Source: Mycobacterium sp.
GTDB lineage: Bacteria; Actinomycetota; Actinomycetes; Mycobacteriales; Mycobacteriaceae
NCBI GenBank assembly: GCA_016197405.1
Contig: JACPVR010000012.1
Span: 186,001-250,000, forward strand
Reading direction: 5' to 3'
Length of the DNA: 64,000 nt
Below the pieces are notes generated by a model. The model was not told the origin of the DNA, did not search any database, and saw nothing but the letters and a program-made list of their open reading frames with translations. Both the position numbers and the translations under genes were made by a program. Below are positions 50,317-60,445 of this stretch, in pieces (position 1 is the first letter of the stretch; every line of letters starts with the position of its first letter).

Positions 50317-51068
50317 CCAGCACCACCGACACCTTCGAGGCGACCTGGAACAGCTGGCACGACGAGCGTGAACGCTACTACGGTGATCCGCTGGGCTGGG
50401 TCAGTATCACCGGCTTATATTGGCTCACCGAGGAATTCGAGTTCGTCGCGGACATCCCCGGTCGCTGGCGCGCCGATGCCGAGGCGGTGTACATCCAGAA
50501 CAACGAGGGCATCGAGCAACTGTCACCGGTAGAGGGCGCGCCCGGACTGTTCGTCAAGGACGGCGACCGCCGGATCGAGGTCATCCGCCGCACCGGCTCG
50601 GTCGCGCTGCGCGTACACGACCCAGAGTCACCACACCTGAAGGCCTACAACGGGATTCCCTCATACGATCCCGACAGCAGGTGGGTCGTCACCGGCACCT
50701 TCACCGGGTATCCGGAACCGAAGACCGTCACCACGGGCGCGGTCGTGGAAGGTCTCGAACACCATCACACCGCGGTCGGTGTCATCGATTTCGAACTGGC
50801 CGGTGTCCCGCTGCGCCTCACCGCCTTCGGCAGCGCCTCGGGTGCGCTGCAGGTGCTGTTCACCGATTTCACCAGCGGCGTGACCACCTACCCGGCGGCG
50901 CGGTCGCTTTCCGTGCCGGCACCGCGCGGGGACGCGACGGTGACCCTCGACTTCAACCGGGCCTCGAATCTGCCGTGTGCGTTCACCGATTACGCGACCT
51001 GCCCGGTGGCTCCTGCCGAGAACCGGCTACCGGTCGCCATCGAGGCCGGCGAAAAGAACCCACGATGA
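50313..51068 (+). CDS. DUF1684 family protein
   Basis: A 251-aa soluble protein matching DUF1684: WNSWHDERERYYGDPLGWVS, ITGLYWLTEEF, YIQNNEGIEQLSP, and the late blocks RASNLPCAFTDYATCPVAPA and ENRLPVAIEAGEK. The family has no known function; the conserved core looks beta-rich. The ATG at 50313 overlaps the LLM gene's stop (ATGA). It converges on the aminotransferase gene. Confidence 0.85.
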   Translation: MTSTTDTFEATWNSWHDERERYYGDPLGWVSITGLYWLTEEFEFVADIPGRWRADAEAVYIQNNEGIEQLSPVEGAPGLFVKDGDRRIEVIRRTGSVALRVHDPESPHLKAYNGIPSYDPDSRWVVTGTFTGYPEPKTVTTGAVVEGLEHHHTAVGVIDFELAGVPLRLTAFGSASGALQVLFTDFTSGVTTYPAARSLSVPAPRGDATVTLDFNRASNLPCAFTDYATCPVAPAENRLPVAIEAGEKNPR

Positions 51069-51098
51069 GCGGCACACGACTCGGGATCGCGTGCCGGC

Positions 51099-52346
51099 TC
51101 AGTAGAACCGTCGGGCCACGTCGCCGAACGCCGCATCGGTGGCCAGCAGCACGCTGTCCACGTCAGCCTCGGTCAGGGCTGTCGACATGAACCAGTTGTG
51201 TTTTGGATGCACGAACACTCCGCGCGCCGCGCACTCGGCGGCCCACGCCAGCGTGACCTGGTGATCGGTCTCCCCGGCGAACGACAGGTACGGCATCGTC
51301 GCGGGTCCGGTGATGTTCACCGGCAGTGCGTGCGACGCGGCCTGTTCCTGCAGCCCGGCGACCAGCTGCCGACCGCGGGTGAACATCTGGGCCACGCCGT
51401 CCTGTTCTTCCAGCAGCGCGATGGACGTCAGCGCGGCCACCATCGGCACCGCCGAGAACCAGAACGTGCCCGTCACGAAGAACGAGCCGGCGGCTTCCCG
51501 TAGCGCCTCGGCACCGAGAACCGCCGCGATGGGGTAGCCGTTGCCGATGGCCTTGCTCCACGACGAGAGGTCCGGACGAACACCGTACTGCTCCCAGCTA
51601 CCGCCGAAGGACATCCGGAACCCGGTGCGCACCTCATCGAGGATCAGCACGGCGCCGTTCTCGTCACAGATGCGCCGCAGCCCTTGTGCGAACACGGGAT
51701 CCGCCAATTCCAGGTCGGAGCCGGCGGGATCGTGGCGGAACGGTGCCACGATGATCCCGGCCAGATCGTCCTTGTGCTCGGCGACGAGCCTCTCGACGCC
51801 GGCCAGATCGTTGTAGCTGTAGTAGGCCAGACCCGCGCGGTCCGACGGCAGCACACCGGTCTTGTCGGGGTTACACCACGGCAGCGCCCCGTGATAGGTG
51901 TTCTCCTCGACCAGAACGGTGCCCCGGCCGGTGTGCGCCCGAGCGATCGTCAGGCACAGCGTGGTGACATCCGAGCCGTTCTTGGCGAACATCGCCCAGT
52001 CGGCATGCTCGACCACGCCGACCAGTTTCTCCGCCAGGGACACGAAGTGCTCGGATGGCCCGTTGGCGGTGTCGCAGATCCGGCGCTGCCGGTCGACGGC
52101 TTCTTCGATCTTCGGGTGCTGGTAGCCGTGGATGATCGGGCCCCACGAGCACAGCAGATCGATGTATTCATGACCATCGGCATCCCAGATCCGTGAACCC
52201 GCTGTACGCGAGACGAATTGGGGTGCGCCCGGCCACAATCCGCGAGCATCCTGGTGGCCGTACATGGTGTTGGGAATGACCTGTTTCGCCCGGTGCAGGA
52301 GCGCATCCGACAACGGGTGGCTCGGGGCGTTGAGTGTCGACGTCAT
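51099..52346 (-). CDS. Class III PLP-dependent aminotransferase (GSA aminotransferase-like)
   Basis: A 415-aa aminotransferase of the glutamate-1-semialdehyde type. The PLP lysine is in SSWSKAIGNGYPIAAVLG, with KNGSDVTTLCLTIARAHTGR, the aspartate in VLILDEVRTGFR, and FWFSAVPMVAALTSI. The true HemL is normally elsewhere, so this is likely a paralogue for secondary metabolism or amine use. GAAGG lies 6 nt before the ATG at 52346. Divergent from the desulfurase-like gene across 128 nt. Confidence 0.87.
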   Translation of the reverse strand: MTSTLNAPSHPLSDALLHRAKQVIPNTMYGHQDARGLWPGAPQFVSRTAGSRIWDADGHEYIDLLCSWGPIIHGYQHPKIEEAVDRQRRICDTANGPSEHFVSLAEKLVGVVEHADWAMFAKNGSDVTTLCLTIARAHTGRGTVLVEENTYHGALPWCNPDKTGVLPSDRAGLAYYSYNDLAGVERLVAEHKDDLAGIIVAPFRHDPAGSDLELADPVFAQGLRRICDENGAVLILDEVRTGFRMSFGGSWEQYGVRPDLSSWSKAIGNGYPIAAVLGAEALREAAGSFFVTGTFWFSAVPMVAALTSIALLEEQDGVAQMFTRGRQLVAGLQEQAASHALPVNITGPATMPYLSFAGETDHQVTLAWAAECAARGVFVHPKHNWFMSTALTEADVDSVLLATDAAFGDVARRFY

Positions 52347-52474
52347 CGTGCGCCTTCGGGTGGAGGGTCATCCTGACGGCACCGTTGTCATGGACCTACT
52401 CCGAAGGCTGGCAGAACCGTCCGATCGCTGCAACCCGGGGCACGTACTTCGGTTCCCGATGGGAGAATTCGTGG

Positions 52475-53707
52475 GTGACTCGCCCACCTGACGATGAACC
52501 CACGAGGTCGACATTCGACGTCGGCGCGATCCGTGGCCAGTTCCCCGCATTGCGCGACGGCACCGCCTACTTCGACGGGCCCGGTGGGTCGCAGACACCG
52601 GTGCGCGTCGCAGAGGCCATCCGCGACGCGCTGCTACGTCCGCTGTCCAATCGTGGAACGGTTACCGCGGCGGCCCGCAATGCCGAGGAGATCGTCGTGC
52701 GGTGCCGGCTTGCGCTCGCCGACCTGGTCGGCGCCGGGCCCGACGACGTGATCTTCGGGCGCAGCATGACGGCCCTGACCTTTGATATGTCCAGGACACT
52801 GTCGACGCAATGGCATCCGGGCGACGAGGTCGTGGTGACACGCCTGGACCACGACGCCAATGTCAGGCCATGGGTGATCGCCGCGGCCTCGGTGGGCGCG
52901 ACAGTCCGGTGGGTGGACTTCGATCCCCAGACCTGCGAACTGCCGGTGCGCAACGTCGAGGCACAGCTCAGTGAGCGCACGCGCCTCGTCGCTGTCACCG
53001 CCGCCTCCAACCTGCTCGGCACCATGCCCGACATACCGGCCATCGCCGACAGAGTCCACGACGCCGGTGCACTGCTGTACGTCGACGGTGTGCACCACAC
53101 TGCCCACAGTGCAGTCGATTTCGGCGATCTGGGTGCCGACTTCTTCGCCTGCTCGCCGTACAAATTCCTCGGACCGCACTGCGGTGTACTGGTGGGGAAG
53201 CAACGACTGCTCGCTGAACTGCGTCCCGACAAGCTGCTACCCGCCACCGACCGGGTGCCTGAACGTTTCGAACACGGCACGCTGCCTTACGAATTGATGG
53301 CCGGCACAACGGCGGCCGTCGATTTCCTGGCCGACATGACCGAAGCCGATGGCAGCCGCCGGCAGCGGATCGTGGCGGCCATGCGCGAGCTGGAGCGGCA
53401 CGAGGACGCCCTTCGACAGCGCATCGAGGGCGGGTTGGGGCTGCTGCCGCACGTCACCGTCCATTCGCGGGCCGCGCGCCGGACCCCTACGTTGTTGTTG
53501 ACCATCGCCGGGCGCGAGCCCGCGGAGGTCAGCGAGTTACTCGCACGCCATGACATCAACGCACCTGCCGGTTCGTTCTACGCCTACGAGGCGGCACGGC
53601 GGCTGGGCCTCGGAGAGGCGGGCGGCGTGCGAATCGGCTTGGCGCCCTACAACACCGACGAGGATGTCGATCGGCTCGTCACTGTGCTCACCGGGATCGG
53701 GAGCTAG
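52475..53707 (+). CDS. Cysteine-desulfurase-like class V aminotransferase
   Basis: A 410-aa PLP enzyme. It shows GTAYFDGPGGSQTPVRVAEA at the start, VVVTRLDHDANVRPW, LLYVDGVHHTAHS (PLP aspartate), and the PLP lysine in CSPYKFLGPHCGVLV. The mobile active-site cysteine of true desulfurases is not evident, so it fits the uncharacterised desulfurase-like subfamily. I chose the GTG at 52475 with GGGAGA 8 nt upstream; the open frame starts earlier (52334) but overlaps the divergent gene. Confidence 0.85.
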   Translation: MTRPPDDEPTRSTFDVGAIRGQFPALRDGTAYFDGPGGSQTPVRVAEAIRDALLRPLSNRGTVTAAARNAEEIVVRCRLALADLVGAGPDDVIFGRSMTALTFDMSRTLSTQWHPGDEVVVTRLDHDANVRPWVIAAASVGATVRWVDFDPQTCELPVRNVEAQLSERTRLVAVTAASNLLGTMPDIPAIADRVHDAGALLYVDGVHHTAHSAVDFGDLGADFFACSPYKFLGPHCGVLVGKQRLLAELRPDKLLPATDRVPERFEHGTLPYELMAGTTAAVDFLADMTEADGSRRQRIVAAMRELERHEDALRQRIEGGLGLLPHVTVHSRAARRTPTLLLTIAGREPAEVSELLARHDINAPAGSFYAYEAARRLGLGEAGGVRIGLAPYNTDEDVDRLVTVLTGIGS

Positions 53708-53714
53708 CTGTGCA

Positions 53715-54488
53715 CTATCGGCCGACGACCCCGACATCGGGCACATGGGTGCGCAGCGCCCATTGGAATACCTGCCAGGCGGCGGTGCTGTCGAACTCGT
53801 CGTGCACCCGCCGGGCCATCTCGGCGCCGATCGGCCGGGCCGCGGGGGCTTTGACCTGCACCTCGGCACAGCGTTCCATCAGCAGGAAGTAGCCCACGGC
53901 GGCATCGACGGTATCGCCGACGGTGAGCAGCCCATGGTTACGCAGGATCGCCGCGCGGGTGTCGCCCAGCGCTGCCGCGATGCGCTTGCCACCGTCGGTG
54001 TCGACGATGCTGACCTCCTCGTCGTCGAAGATCTCGTGGTCGTCGAAGAACGCGCAGGACTCTTGTGAGATCGGTAGCAGCCTGGTGACATTCGTCGAGA
54101 ACGGCGTGCCGTACGGGGTGTGGCAGTGAGCAGCCGCGACGATGCCGGGTCGGGCCTCGTGCACCGGCGCATGGATGTAGTACGCCGCCATGTTGATATG
54201 ACCGCCGCCCTCGATGGTGCCATCCGGCCTGACCAGCACGAGGTCGTCGGTCGTCATGTATCTGAACGGCACGCCGTAGCGTCCCAGCCAGAAACAGTCC
54301 GCCCGTTCGGGATCGCGTGCCGAGATGTGGCCGTCGCCGAGCGAACCCCACCCCAGGGCACCGAAAATCCGATACGCCAACGCAAGTCGCCTCTTCCGGT
54401 GCGCGCGTATCGCGGCCGGATCAGTCAGTTCGGGTTCGGATGCTGCCGGATCGAGGAACCCGGAACCCATCTCATCGGCATCGGTCAT
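53715..54488 (-). CDS. Class II aldolase/adducin-family protein
   Basis: A 257-aa aldolase-fold protein. Zinc-binding histidines are in AAAHCHTPYGTPF and ILRNHGLLTVGDT, with DGHISARDP near residue 53 and VRPDGTIEGGGHINMAAYYI. The family includes fuculose-phosphate aldolases and decarboxylases; several members act on un-phosphorylated or xenobiotic substrates. The ATG at 54488 has GAGG 2-3 nt upstream, which is short; an ATG at 54470 is the alternative. Confidence 0.86.
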   Translation of the reverse strand: MTDADEMGSGFLDPAASEPELTDPAAIRAHRKRRLALAYRIFGALGWGSLGDGHISARDPERADCFWLGRYGVPFRYMTTDDLVLVRPDGTIEGGGHINMAAYYIHAPVHEARPGIVAAAHCHTPYGTPFSTNVTRLLPISQESCAFFDDHEIFDDEEVSIVDTDGGKRIAAALGDTRAAILRNHGLLTVGDTVDAAVGYFLLMERCAEVQVKAPAARPIGAEMARRVHDEFDSTAAWQVFQWALRTHVPDVGVVGR

Positions 54489-54508
54489 ATCCTCAGCCCG
54501 TTTCTGTG

Positions 54509-55207
54509 TCAGGGTTCGATCGCGGTGCCGGAGTCGATCTCCGACATGGCTTGCACCAGCGCATCCTGCTGGTCCATCGGAGCCTGCGCGTCGAGCGCCA
54601 AGAGATAGACGGCGTCCTTACCCGGTATCACCACGGTTCTGCGTGTCACGAAAACCTGCTGGCCGTCCTGCACCACGGTGCCGGATATCTCGGTGGCGTC
54701 GAAACCACCGAGTTTGACGGGCTGGCCGACCTCGGGCCCCTCGTAACCGGGCTGGTTCCTGACCGCGTTCGGCGCCAGTTCGAGGATCTTGGCCTGATCG
54801 ACCTCGCCGCCGGTGAGCCGAGCCATCCTTGCGATGATCGCGGGCGGGTTGTCGGACTCTGCCGCGCTCTCCAGGTAGATCGCGCCCCACGCATCCTGCG
54901 GGGTGTCGGCACCGACATCGGCCCAGCCGGTCGGGAGTGGCAGGTTGAGCCGTGGTGTCCCTGCGTCACCGCGTTTGACCAGAGTCTGGGTGATCCCGCT
55001 TTCCTGCAGATACTCGGCGACGGTCTGGTTGGGCCCCGATGCTTGCGCGGTCGAACTCGGTGCCGCGCTGGTCGGGGTGGCCGAAGAGGACGTCGACGGT
55101 GACGAACTGGCCGCGTTCTTCTCGCCACTGGACCCGCACCCGGACAGTGTGACGGCTAGCACGACGGCACCGGCCACGAAAGCGGTTTTGGTCATTCGCT
55201 TTTCCAC
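54509..55207 (-). CDS. LpqN-family lipoprotein
   Basis: A 232-aa lipoprotein: signal peptide with lipobox VTLSGCGSS near residue 27, a serine/threonine/alanine-rich linker, then an LpqN/LpqT domain (TVAEYLQESGITQTLVKRGD, LPLPTGWADVG, QPGYEGPEVGQPV, QVFVTRRTVVIPG). Exported and anchored; mycobacterial relatives interact with cell-envelope proteins. The GTG at 55207 has AGGAG 5 nt upstream and gives a basic n-region (MEKRMTKTA). ATG at 55195 is possible. Confidence 0.83.
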   Translation of the reverse strand: MEKRMTKTAFVAGAVVLAVTLSGCGSSGEKNAASSSPSTSSSATPTSAAPSSTAQASGPNQTVAEYLQESGITQTLVKRGDAGTPRLNLPLPTGWADVGADTPQDAWGAIYLESAAESDNPPAIIARMARLTGGEVDQAKILELAPNAVRNQPGYEGPEVGQPVKLGGFDATEISGTVVQDGQQVFVTRRTVVIPGKDAVYLLALDAQAPMDQQDALVQAMSEIDSGTAIEP

Positions 55208-55277
55208 ATCATCTCCTGACACCTGTCCCAGCCGACCTGGAATTCACGGTAATACAGCCGATCGGAATCGAGGCAGG

Positions 55278-55718
<441 letters not shown>

Positions 55719-55732
55719 CATCTGCTCCGTTC

Positions 55733-57034
55733 TCACCAGTACCGCTGGGCCTGCAGGAATGTCGCCTGCAGCAGAGCCTTGTCGACATCGACGGGCGCGT
55801 TGTTCAGCAGGCGTTGTTGTGGCCAGGCACCTTCGGTGAGCGCGGCGACATCGTCAACCGTATAGCCCACCTCGCCCAGCCCGTTGGGCATACCGACTGC
55901 ACGCATGATCTGGATCAGGTGGGCCGACAGTACCGCCCCGGCGTCCTTCTCAGGCACCGCGTCGCGAACGTCGGCGCCGAGGTGGCGTGCGGCGTCGAGA
56001 TGTCGGGCCGGATCGGTCCCCGCGGTCGCCAGGAACGCCGCGGGTGCATTGAGGATCACCGCCATTCCGTGCGGGACAAGCGGTTCCGATCCCGGATAGC
56101 CACCGGGGTGGAAGGACCGCACCTGTCCGGCCACCGCGTAGGCCATGGCGTGCGGAATATGGACCCCGGCATTGCCGAACGCGATTCCGGCCAGTGTCGC
56201 CGCCCACATGACCTGTTCGCGGGCCACCCGATCATCGGCGTCGGCGACGGCGCGGTGCAGGTACTGCCCGAGAAGTCGCAGAGCTTCGCAGCTGCCCAGA
56301 TCACTCCACGGGTTGGCACCCTGGCTCATCGGCCGCAGGCCCGGACCCGACGGCGCGGGACGACGGTGGAACGGGCGCGCGGTGTAGGACTCCAGCGCGT
56401 GTGAGAGCACATCGAGACCGCTGCACGCGACGACGTTGGCGGGCAGCGTGTCGGTGCTGTCGGGGTCGACCAGCGCCTCGGTCGGACGCAACGCCGGCGA
56501 GGCGATACCGGTCTTGGCCGCCATCGCCAGCAGATCGAAGATGGCGATACCGGTCACTTCGCTGCCGGTGCCCGATGTCGTCGGACAAGCGATGTGCGGC
56601 CGCAGCGGTCCCGGCACGGCCGTTCCCGCACCCACCGGCGCGTTGACGTATTCGAGGAAGTCGGCGGGATAACTGGCGTAGAGGTTGGCAGCCTTCGCGG
56701 TGTCGATGACCGAGCCCCCGCCGACCGACACATAGCCATCCGGTTTCGCTTCGGTGGCGAAAGCCGCTGCCCGCTTGAATGATTCGTCGGTGGGTTCGAC
56801 GTGCACATCGGTGTACTGCACGACGTCGATACCCGCTGCGCTCAGTGCGCGGTGCGCGGAGTCGAAGATCGCCAGCTGAGACACCACGGGGTCGGAGAAC
56901 AGCGCCACCCGCGTGACGCCGAGGGCTTTGGCCCGCTCACCGACCTCCCGGATACAACCCCGGCCGAAGGTCACCCGGGACGCGTCGACGGTGAATGCCG
57001 TGTCGAATCCGGCGACGTCATGCATGCAGCTCAT
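55733..57034 (-). CDS. Iron-containing alcohol dehydrogenase (hydroxyacid-oxoacid transhydrogenase-like)
   Basis: A 433-aa group III dehydrogenase. NAD binding is at [20 protein letters not shown], the cofactor strand at [20 protein letters not shown], and the iron-binding histidines and aspartate in [28 protein letters not shown] and VPHGMAV. The long sequence and [15 protein letters not shown] near the start fit the ADHFE1 (HOT) branch, which interconverts hydroxy and oxo acids such as 2-hydroxyglutarate. Start ATG 57034. Confidence 0.88.
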   Translation of the reverse strand: MSCMHDVAGFDTAFTVDASRVTFGRGCIREVGERAKALGVTRVALFSDPVVSQLAIFDSAHRALSAAGIDVVQYTDVHVEPTDESFKRAAAFATEAKPDGYVSVGGGSVIDTAKAANLYASYPADFLEYVNAPVGAGTAVPGPLRPHIACPTTSGTGSEVTGIAIFDLLAMAAKTGIASPALRPTEALVDPDSTDTLPANVVACSGLDVLSHALESYTARPFHRRPAPSGPGLRPMSQGANPWSDLGSCEALRLLGQYLHRAVADADDRVAREQVMWAATLAGIAFGNAGVHIPHAMAYAVAGQVRSFHPGGYPGSEPLVPHGMAVILNAPAAFLATAGTDPARHLDAARHLGADVRDAVPEKDAGAVLSAHLIQIMRAVGMPNGLGEVGYTVDDVAALTEGAWPQQRLLNNAPVDVDKALLQATFLQAQRYW

Positions 57035-57077
57035 TGGTTCATTGTCCCTGCTCCTTCGCCGGCACCGACAAAACCGG

Positions 57078-58205
57078 TCAGGTGCGTAGCTGCCGGATGG
57101 TCTGCACCTCGATCATCCGGTAGGGCCGGCCGTCGGGCTGCAGCAGATCGCTGAACCACAGTTTCGGTGGCCTCGGATACGGCCGTTCCCACGAGTCCCA
57201 CGGCAGGTAGGTCTGCGTCTTTCCGGCCACCAGTCCCCAGTTGTAGGCACCGACGTTGCGGCGCTTGGCGATCGGCAGGATGCCTTCGACGGTGCTGCCG
57301 AGCGTGCGGGCCAGGTACTCGGTGCAGACGATGGGCCGCCCGAGCGGTGTGAGCTCGTCGATCCGCGCCTCGAACTGTTCGGGGCCGGCGTAGCTGTGGA
57401 AGGTGATGATGTCGGAGTTCGCCAGCTGGATGCGGCTGATCGGGCTGCGCAGCCCCGGGTCCGCCCAGGTCCCCTGCCATACGCCGCTGGTCAACGGCTG
57501 AACCGGGTCGACCGATCGTGCCCATTGGAAGACCTTCGGGAGCAGTGCCTCAATGAGCGCCACCTTGTCCTTGCGCTCGACCTTCTGATAAACCCGCGCC
57601 GGGTTGTCGGGCTCATTCCACAGGTCCCACCCGAGAATGCGTTCGTCAGTGCGGAATTGGCTCAACACTCCCGTGACGTAGTCGTGCAGCCTGCCGCCGT
57701 CCCGGCGCCCGTCGAGGCGTTCCACCCCAGGGCTCTGGACCCATCCGGAATTGTGCACACCGGGCCGGGGTGCACGCTGGTGGCCCAGGCGTGGCAGCGG
57801 GTCCCAGCAGGAGTCGAAGAGCACCAGCAGCGGCTTGATGTGATGGCGTGCGGCGATGGCGATGAACTTCGCGAGACGACGCTGAAATCCCCGGCGGTCG
57901 TATGCCCACAGCAGGTCGTGCAGGAAAACGCGCACGGTGTTGAAACCGATCTGACGGGCCAGCCGCAGTTCGTAGTCGATGCGATGCACGTCGAAAGTCT
58001 GCGGTTGGAACATCTCCAGCTGACTGATCGCGTCGGAGGTGATGAAGTTGGCCCCGACCAGCCAACCTTGGCTGCGATACCAGGCATTGGCGCGGTCGAC
58101 CGACCAGCGACCGCTCTCGGCGGTCGCGGTGGGTACCGACGACAGCGCTGCGCCGGTCGCCAGCAGCAACGGCAGCTGGAGTGCGCTCCTGCGCCGAACA
58201 TGCAA
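57078..58205 (-). CDS. Secreted glycoside hydrolase family 5 enzyme, copy 1
   Basis: A 375-aa secreted hydrolase. A twin-arginine-like signal ([20 protein letters not shown]) precedes the (beta/alpha)8 barrel. The acid/base glutamate is in [17 protein letters not shown] and the nucleophile in [12 protein letters not shown], both typical of GH5 mannanase/glucanase enzymes. I chose the TTG at 58205, with GGAGGG 9 nt upstream, because its N-terminus ([12 protein letters not shown]) aligns exactly with the paralogue at 61806. The substrate is unknown; a beta-glucan or mannan is likely. Confidence 0.83.
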   Translation of the reverse strand: MHVRRRSALQLPLLLATGAALSSVPTATAESGRWSVDRANAWYRSQGWLVGANFITSDAISQLEMFQPQTFDVHRIDYELRLARQIGFNTVRVFLHDLLWAYDRRGFQRRLAKFIAIAARHHIKPLLVLFDSCWDPLPRLGHQRAPRPGVHNSGWVQSPGVERLDGRRDGGRLHDYVTGVLSQFRTDERILGWDLWNEPDNPARVYQKVERKDKVALIEALLPKVFQWARSVDPVQPLTSGVWQGTWADPGLRSPISRIQLANSDIITFHSYAGPEQFEARIDELTPLGRPIVCTEYLARTLGSTVEGILPIAKRRNVGAYNWGLVAGKTQTYLPWDSWERPYPRPPKLWFSDLLQPDGRPYRMIEVQTIRQLRT

Positions 58206-58327
58206 CAGGGGCCGCCCTCCGCTCGGATGCTCGGAGCTGGGTGTCAATCGCGATCCTTACATCGGGGATCGGTATCCGCCGTCACCAGCGACCGGCTACG
58301 CACAGTCGGACGACGAAAAGGCTTGGC

Positions 58328-58347
58328 GCGCCGCCTCCCCGCGGCGC
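58328..58347 (-). terminator. Hairpin downstream of the SDR gene
   Basis: GCGCCGC pairs with GCGGCGC around a 6-nt loop, 110 nt after the SDR stop on the minus strand and before the GH5 gene. The surrounding 251-nt gap (58206-58456) holds no other visible feature. Confidence 0.35.
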
Positions 58348-58456
58348 AGAAGGTGCCGAAATGCACCGGTGCCCACCGTACGCGGCTCTCGCCGAAGCAA
58401 CATCCCGGACTGGTCAGGCGCCCGCCGTGTCGGATCGCACGTACACGGCCGGAATG

Positions 58457-59296
58457 TCAGACGTTCTCGGCGGCCACCCTGGCGCGCTCGCGCATCGAGG
58501 CGATCACGCCGCCATCGTTGAGGATGTCGGTGCCGGTGATGTAACCGGCCTTGTCGCCGGCGCAGAACGCGAAAAGCTCGGCCATCTCCTGCGCCGTGCC
58601 CCACCGCGGGACTGCGGCGTCGGCGACCATCGCGCCGGCGCCGGCCTTTTCCTCCAGGCGACCCATCTCGGTGTCCACCGATCCCGGCGAGACCGAGACG
58701 ATGCGCAACCCACTGCCGTTCAACCGTTCGGCCACCGCACTGCTGTACCACCGCACGAAGCTCTTACTGATGGCGTAAGCGAGACCGGGGCGCGATTCCT
58801 CGGGCGCGATATCGCACGCGGCGAGCATCTCGGTCATGAAGGTGTCCACATCGCGCATCGCCAGCGGGAAGTGCCTCGTCGGGATCAGTTCGTCGGGCAG
58901 CATGTGCGCCGCCATCGACGCCACGTTGACGATCGCCGCACCCGCATCGGCGGTGCGTGCGAAAGCCTCGCCGATGGCGACGGTGCCCAGGGCGTTGGTG
59001 CGCATGATGTACTCGGCCGAACCCATGCTCGGACTGACACCGGCGGTATGGATCACCGACGAGAGGGTTCCGAGGTCGGTGGCGGTGTCGAGGAGTCGGG
59101 CAACCGCGTCGGGATCGGTGACATCGCAGTCGACGACGGTGGCATCCACCGCCAGCTCTTTGAGATGCGCGGCCGCGGCAGCCAACCGGTCTTGGCGGAC
59201 GTCGGCAAGAACGACCCGGTGATCCCGGCCGACGATCTCGGCCGTCGCCAGACCCATACCGCCCGCGCCACCGGTGATCACCGAAACTCGACTCAT
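58457..59296 (-). CDS. Short-chain dehydrogenase/reductase
   Basis: A 279-aa classical SDR. The cofactor motif is SVITGGAGGMGLATAEI, followed by VDCDVTDPD, the catalytic serine region NVASMAAHML, the YxxxK motif in LAYAISKSFVRW, and SVSPGSVDTEMG at the end. An NAD(P)-dependent alcohol or keto oxidoreductase of unknown substrate. The ATG at 59296 lies 6 nt after TACGGT (59308-59303), so the mRNA is probably leaderless. Confidence 0.88.
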   Translation of the reverse strand: MSRVSVITGGAGGMGLATAEIVGRDHRVVLADVRQDRLAAAAAHLKELAVDATVVDCDVTDPDAVARLLDTATDLGTLSSVIHTAGVSPSMGSAEYIMRTNALGTVAIGEAFARTADAGAAIVNVASMAAHMLPDELIPTRHFPLAMRDVDTFMTEMLAACDIAPEESRPGLAYAISKSFVRWYSSAVAERLNGSGLRIVSVSPGSVDTEMGRLEEKAGAGAMVADAAVPRWGTAQEMAELFAFCAGDKAGYITGTDILNDGGVIASMRERARVAAENV

Positions 59297-59346
59297 ACGC
59301 CGACCGTATACAGCCGACCGTTACATGTCATCGGGTGGGTGTCACG

Positions 59347-60345
59347 TCAATCGGAAGGTCGGCGTTCGGAGTCCAGGGCCGTCATGTGCGCAGCCGGATA
59401 GCGCTCTCCGGCCACTCGCTTCGCCGGCACCGCCGCTTCGATCGCCGCCAGCTGGTCGTCGGTGAGTGCGAGGTCCGCGGCGCCGAGCGACTCGGTCAGC
59501 CGCATGCGGGTCTTCGCCCCGATGAGCGGCACGATGTCGGAGCCGCGGGAGGCCACCCAAGCCACCGCAGCCTGCGCCACCGTCACACCTATTTCCTGCG
59601 CGACGGCACGCAGAGCTTCCACCAAGGCCAGGTTGCGGCCAAGGTTATCCTCGGAGAAACGCGGGTTGGCCAATCGTGAATCACCGCGCTTGTGCGGAGA
59701 TTCGGCCCAGTGGGCGCCGATCAGTCCGCGGGCCAGCACCCCGTAGGCGGTGATGCCGACCGCCAGCTCACGGCAGCTCGCCAAGATCTCGCGCTCTATC
59801 CCGCGGGACACCAGGGAGTACTCGATCTGCAGGTCAGTGATCGGCCGGACTGCGACGGCACGGCGGATGGTGTCCGCACCCACCTCCGATAACCCGATAT
59901 GCCGCACATACCCTGCGTCCACGAGCTCACCGATGGCACCGACCGTTTCTTCGATCGGCACCGACGGGTCCAGCCTCGCAGGCCGGTAGACATCGAGGTA
60001 GTCGGTATCCAGGCGCCGCAACGAATAGGCCGCGCTGGTCTTAACCGCCACCGCCCGGCCATCGAAACCCAGCAAGGCGCCGTCGGGGCTCACCAGCCCA
60101 CCAAATTTCACACTGAGCTGATACGAGTCGCGCGGCCGGCCCCGCAGCGCCTCGGCCAGCAGTAGTTCGTTGTGGCCCATACCGTAGAAGTCGGCGGTGT
60201 CCAGCAACGTGATGCCGGCGTCGAGCGCGGTGCGCACCGTCGCGATGCTTTCCCCGCGATCGGCTTCGCCGTATGCCGCCGACATCGCCATACAACCGAG
60301 GCCCAGCGCCGACGTGGTCAAAGATCCGACTGTTTTCGTGTGCAT
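59347..60345 (-). CDS. Aldo/keto reductase
   Basis: A 332-aa AKR TIM barrel. The N-terminal TSALGLGCMAMSAAYGEADR, the aspartate-tyrosine pair in ITLLDTADFYGMGHNELLL, the lysine in LSVKFGGLV, VDYLDVY-like TDYLDVYRPARLD (the conserved histidine position has arginine here), and the NADPH block VPLIGAKTRMRLTE. It reduces aldehydes with NADPH. The ATG at 60345; the reading further upstream is rejected. Divergent from the XRE regulator, which probably controls it. Confidence 0.86.
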   Translation of the reverse strand: MHTKTVGSLTTSALGLGCMAMSAAYGEADRGESIATVRTALDAGITLLDTADFYGMGHNELLLAEALRGRPRDSYQLSVKFGGLVSPDGALLGFDGRAVAVKTSAAYSLRRLDTDYLDVYRPARLDPSVPIEETVGAIGELVDAGYVRHIGLSEVGADTIRRAVAVRPITDLQIEYSLVSRGIEREILASCRELAVGITAYGVLARGLIGAHWAESPHKRGDSRLANPRFSEDNLGRNLALVEALRAVAQEIGVTVAQAAVAWVASRGSDIVPLIGAKTRMRLTESLGAADLALTDDQLAAIEAAVPAKRVAGERYPAAHMTALDSERRPSD

Positions 60346-60445
60346 GCCGCCACTCTCGGCGGGACCCGCCGGCGCAGCCAGGACGCGTTCGACCCGGGAC
60401 TGGGAGTCCCTGGCTGCGCATCGTCGCCGTGGTGACAATGATCGG

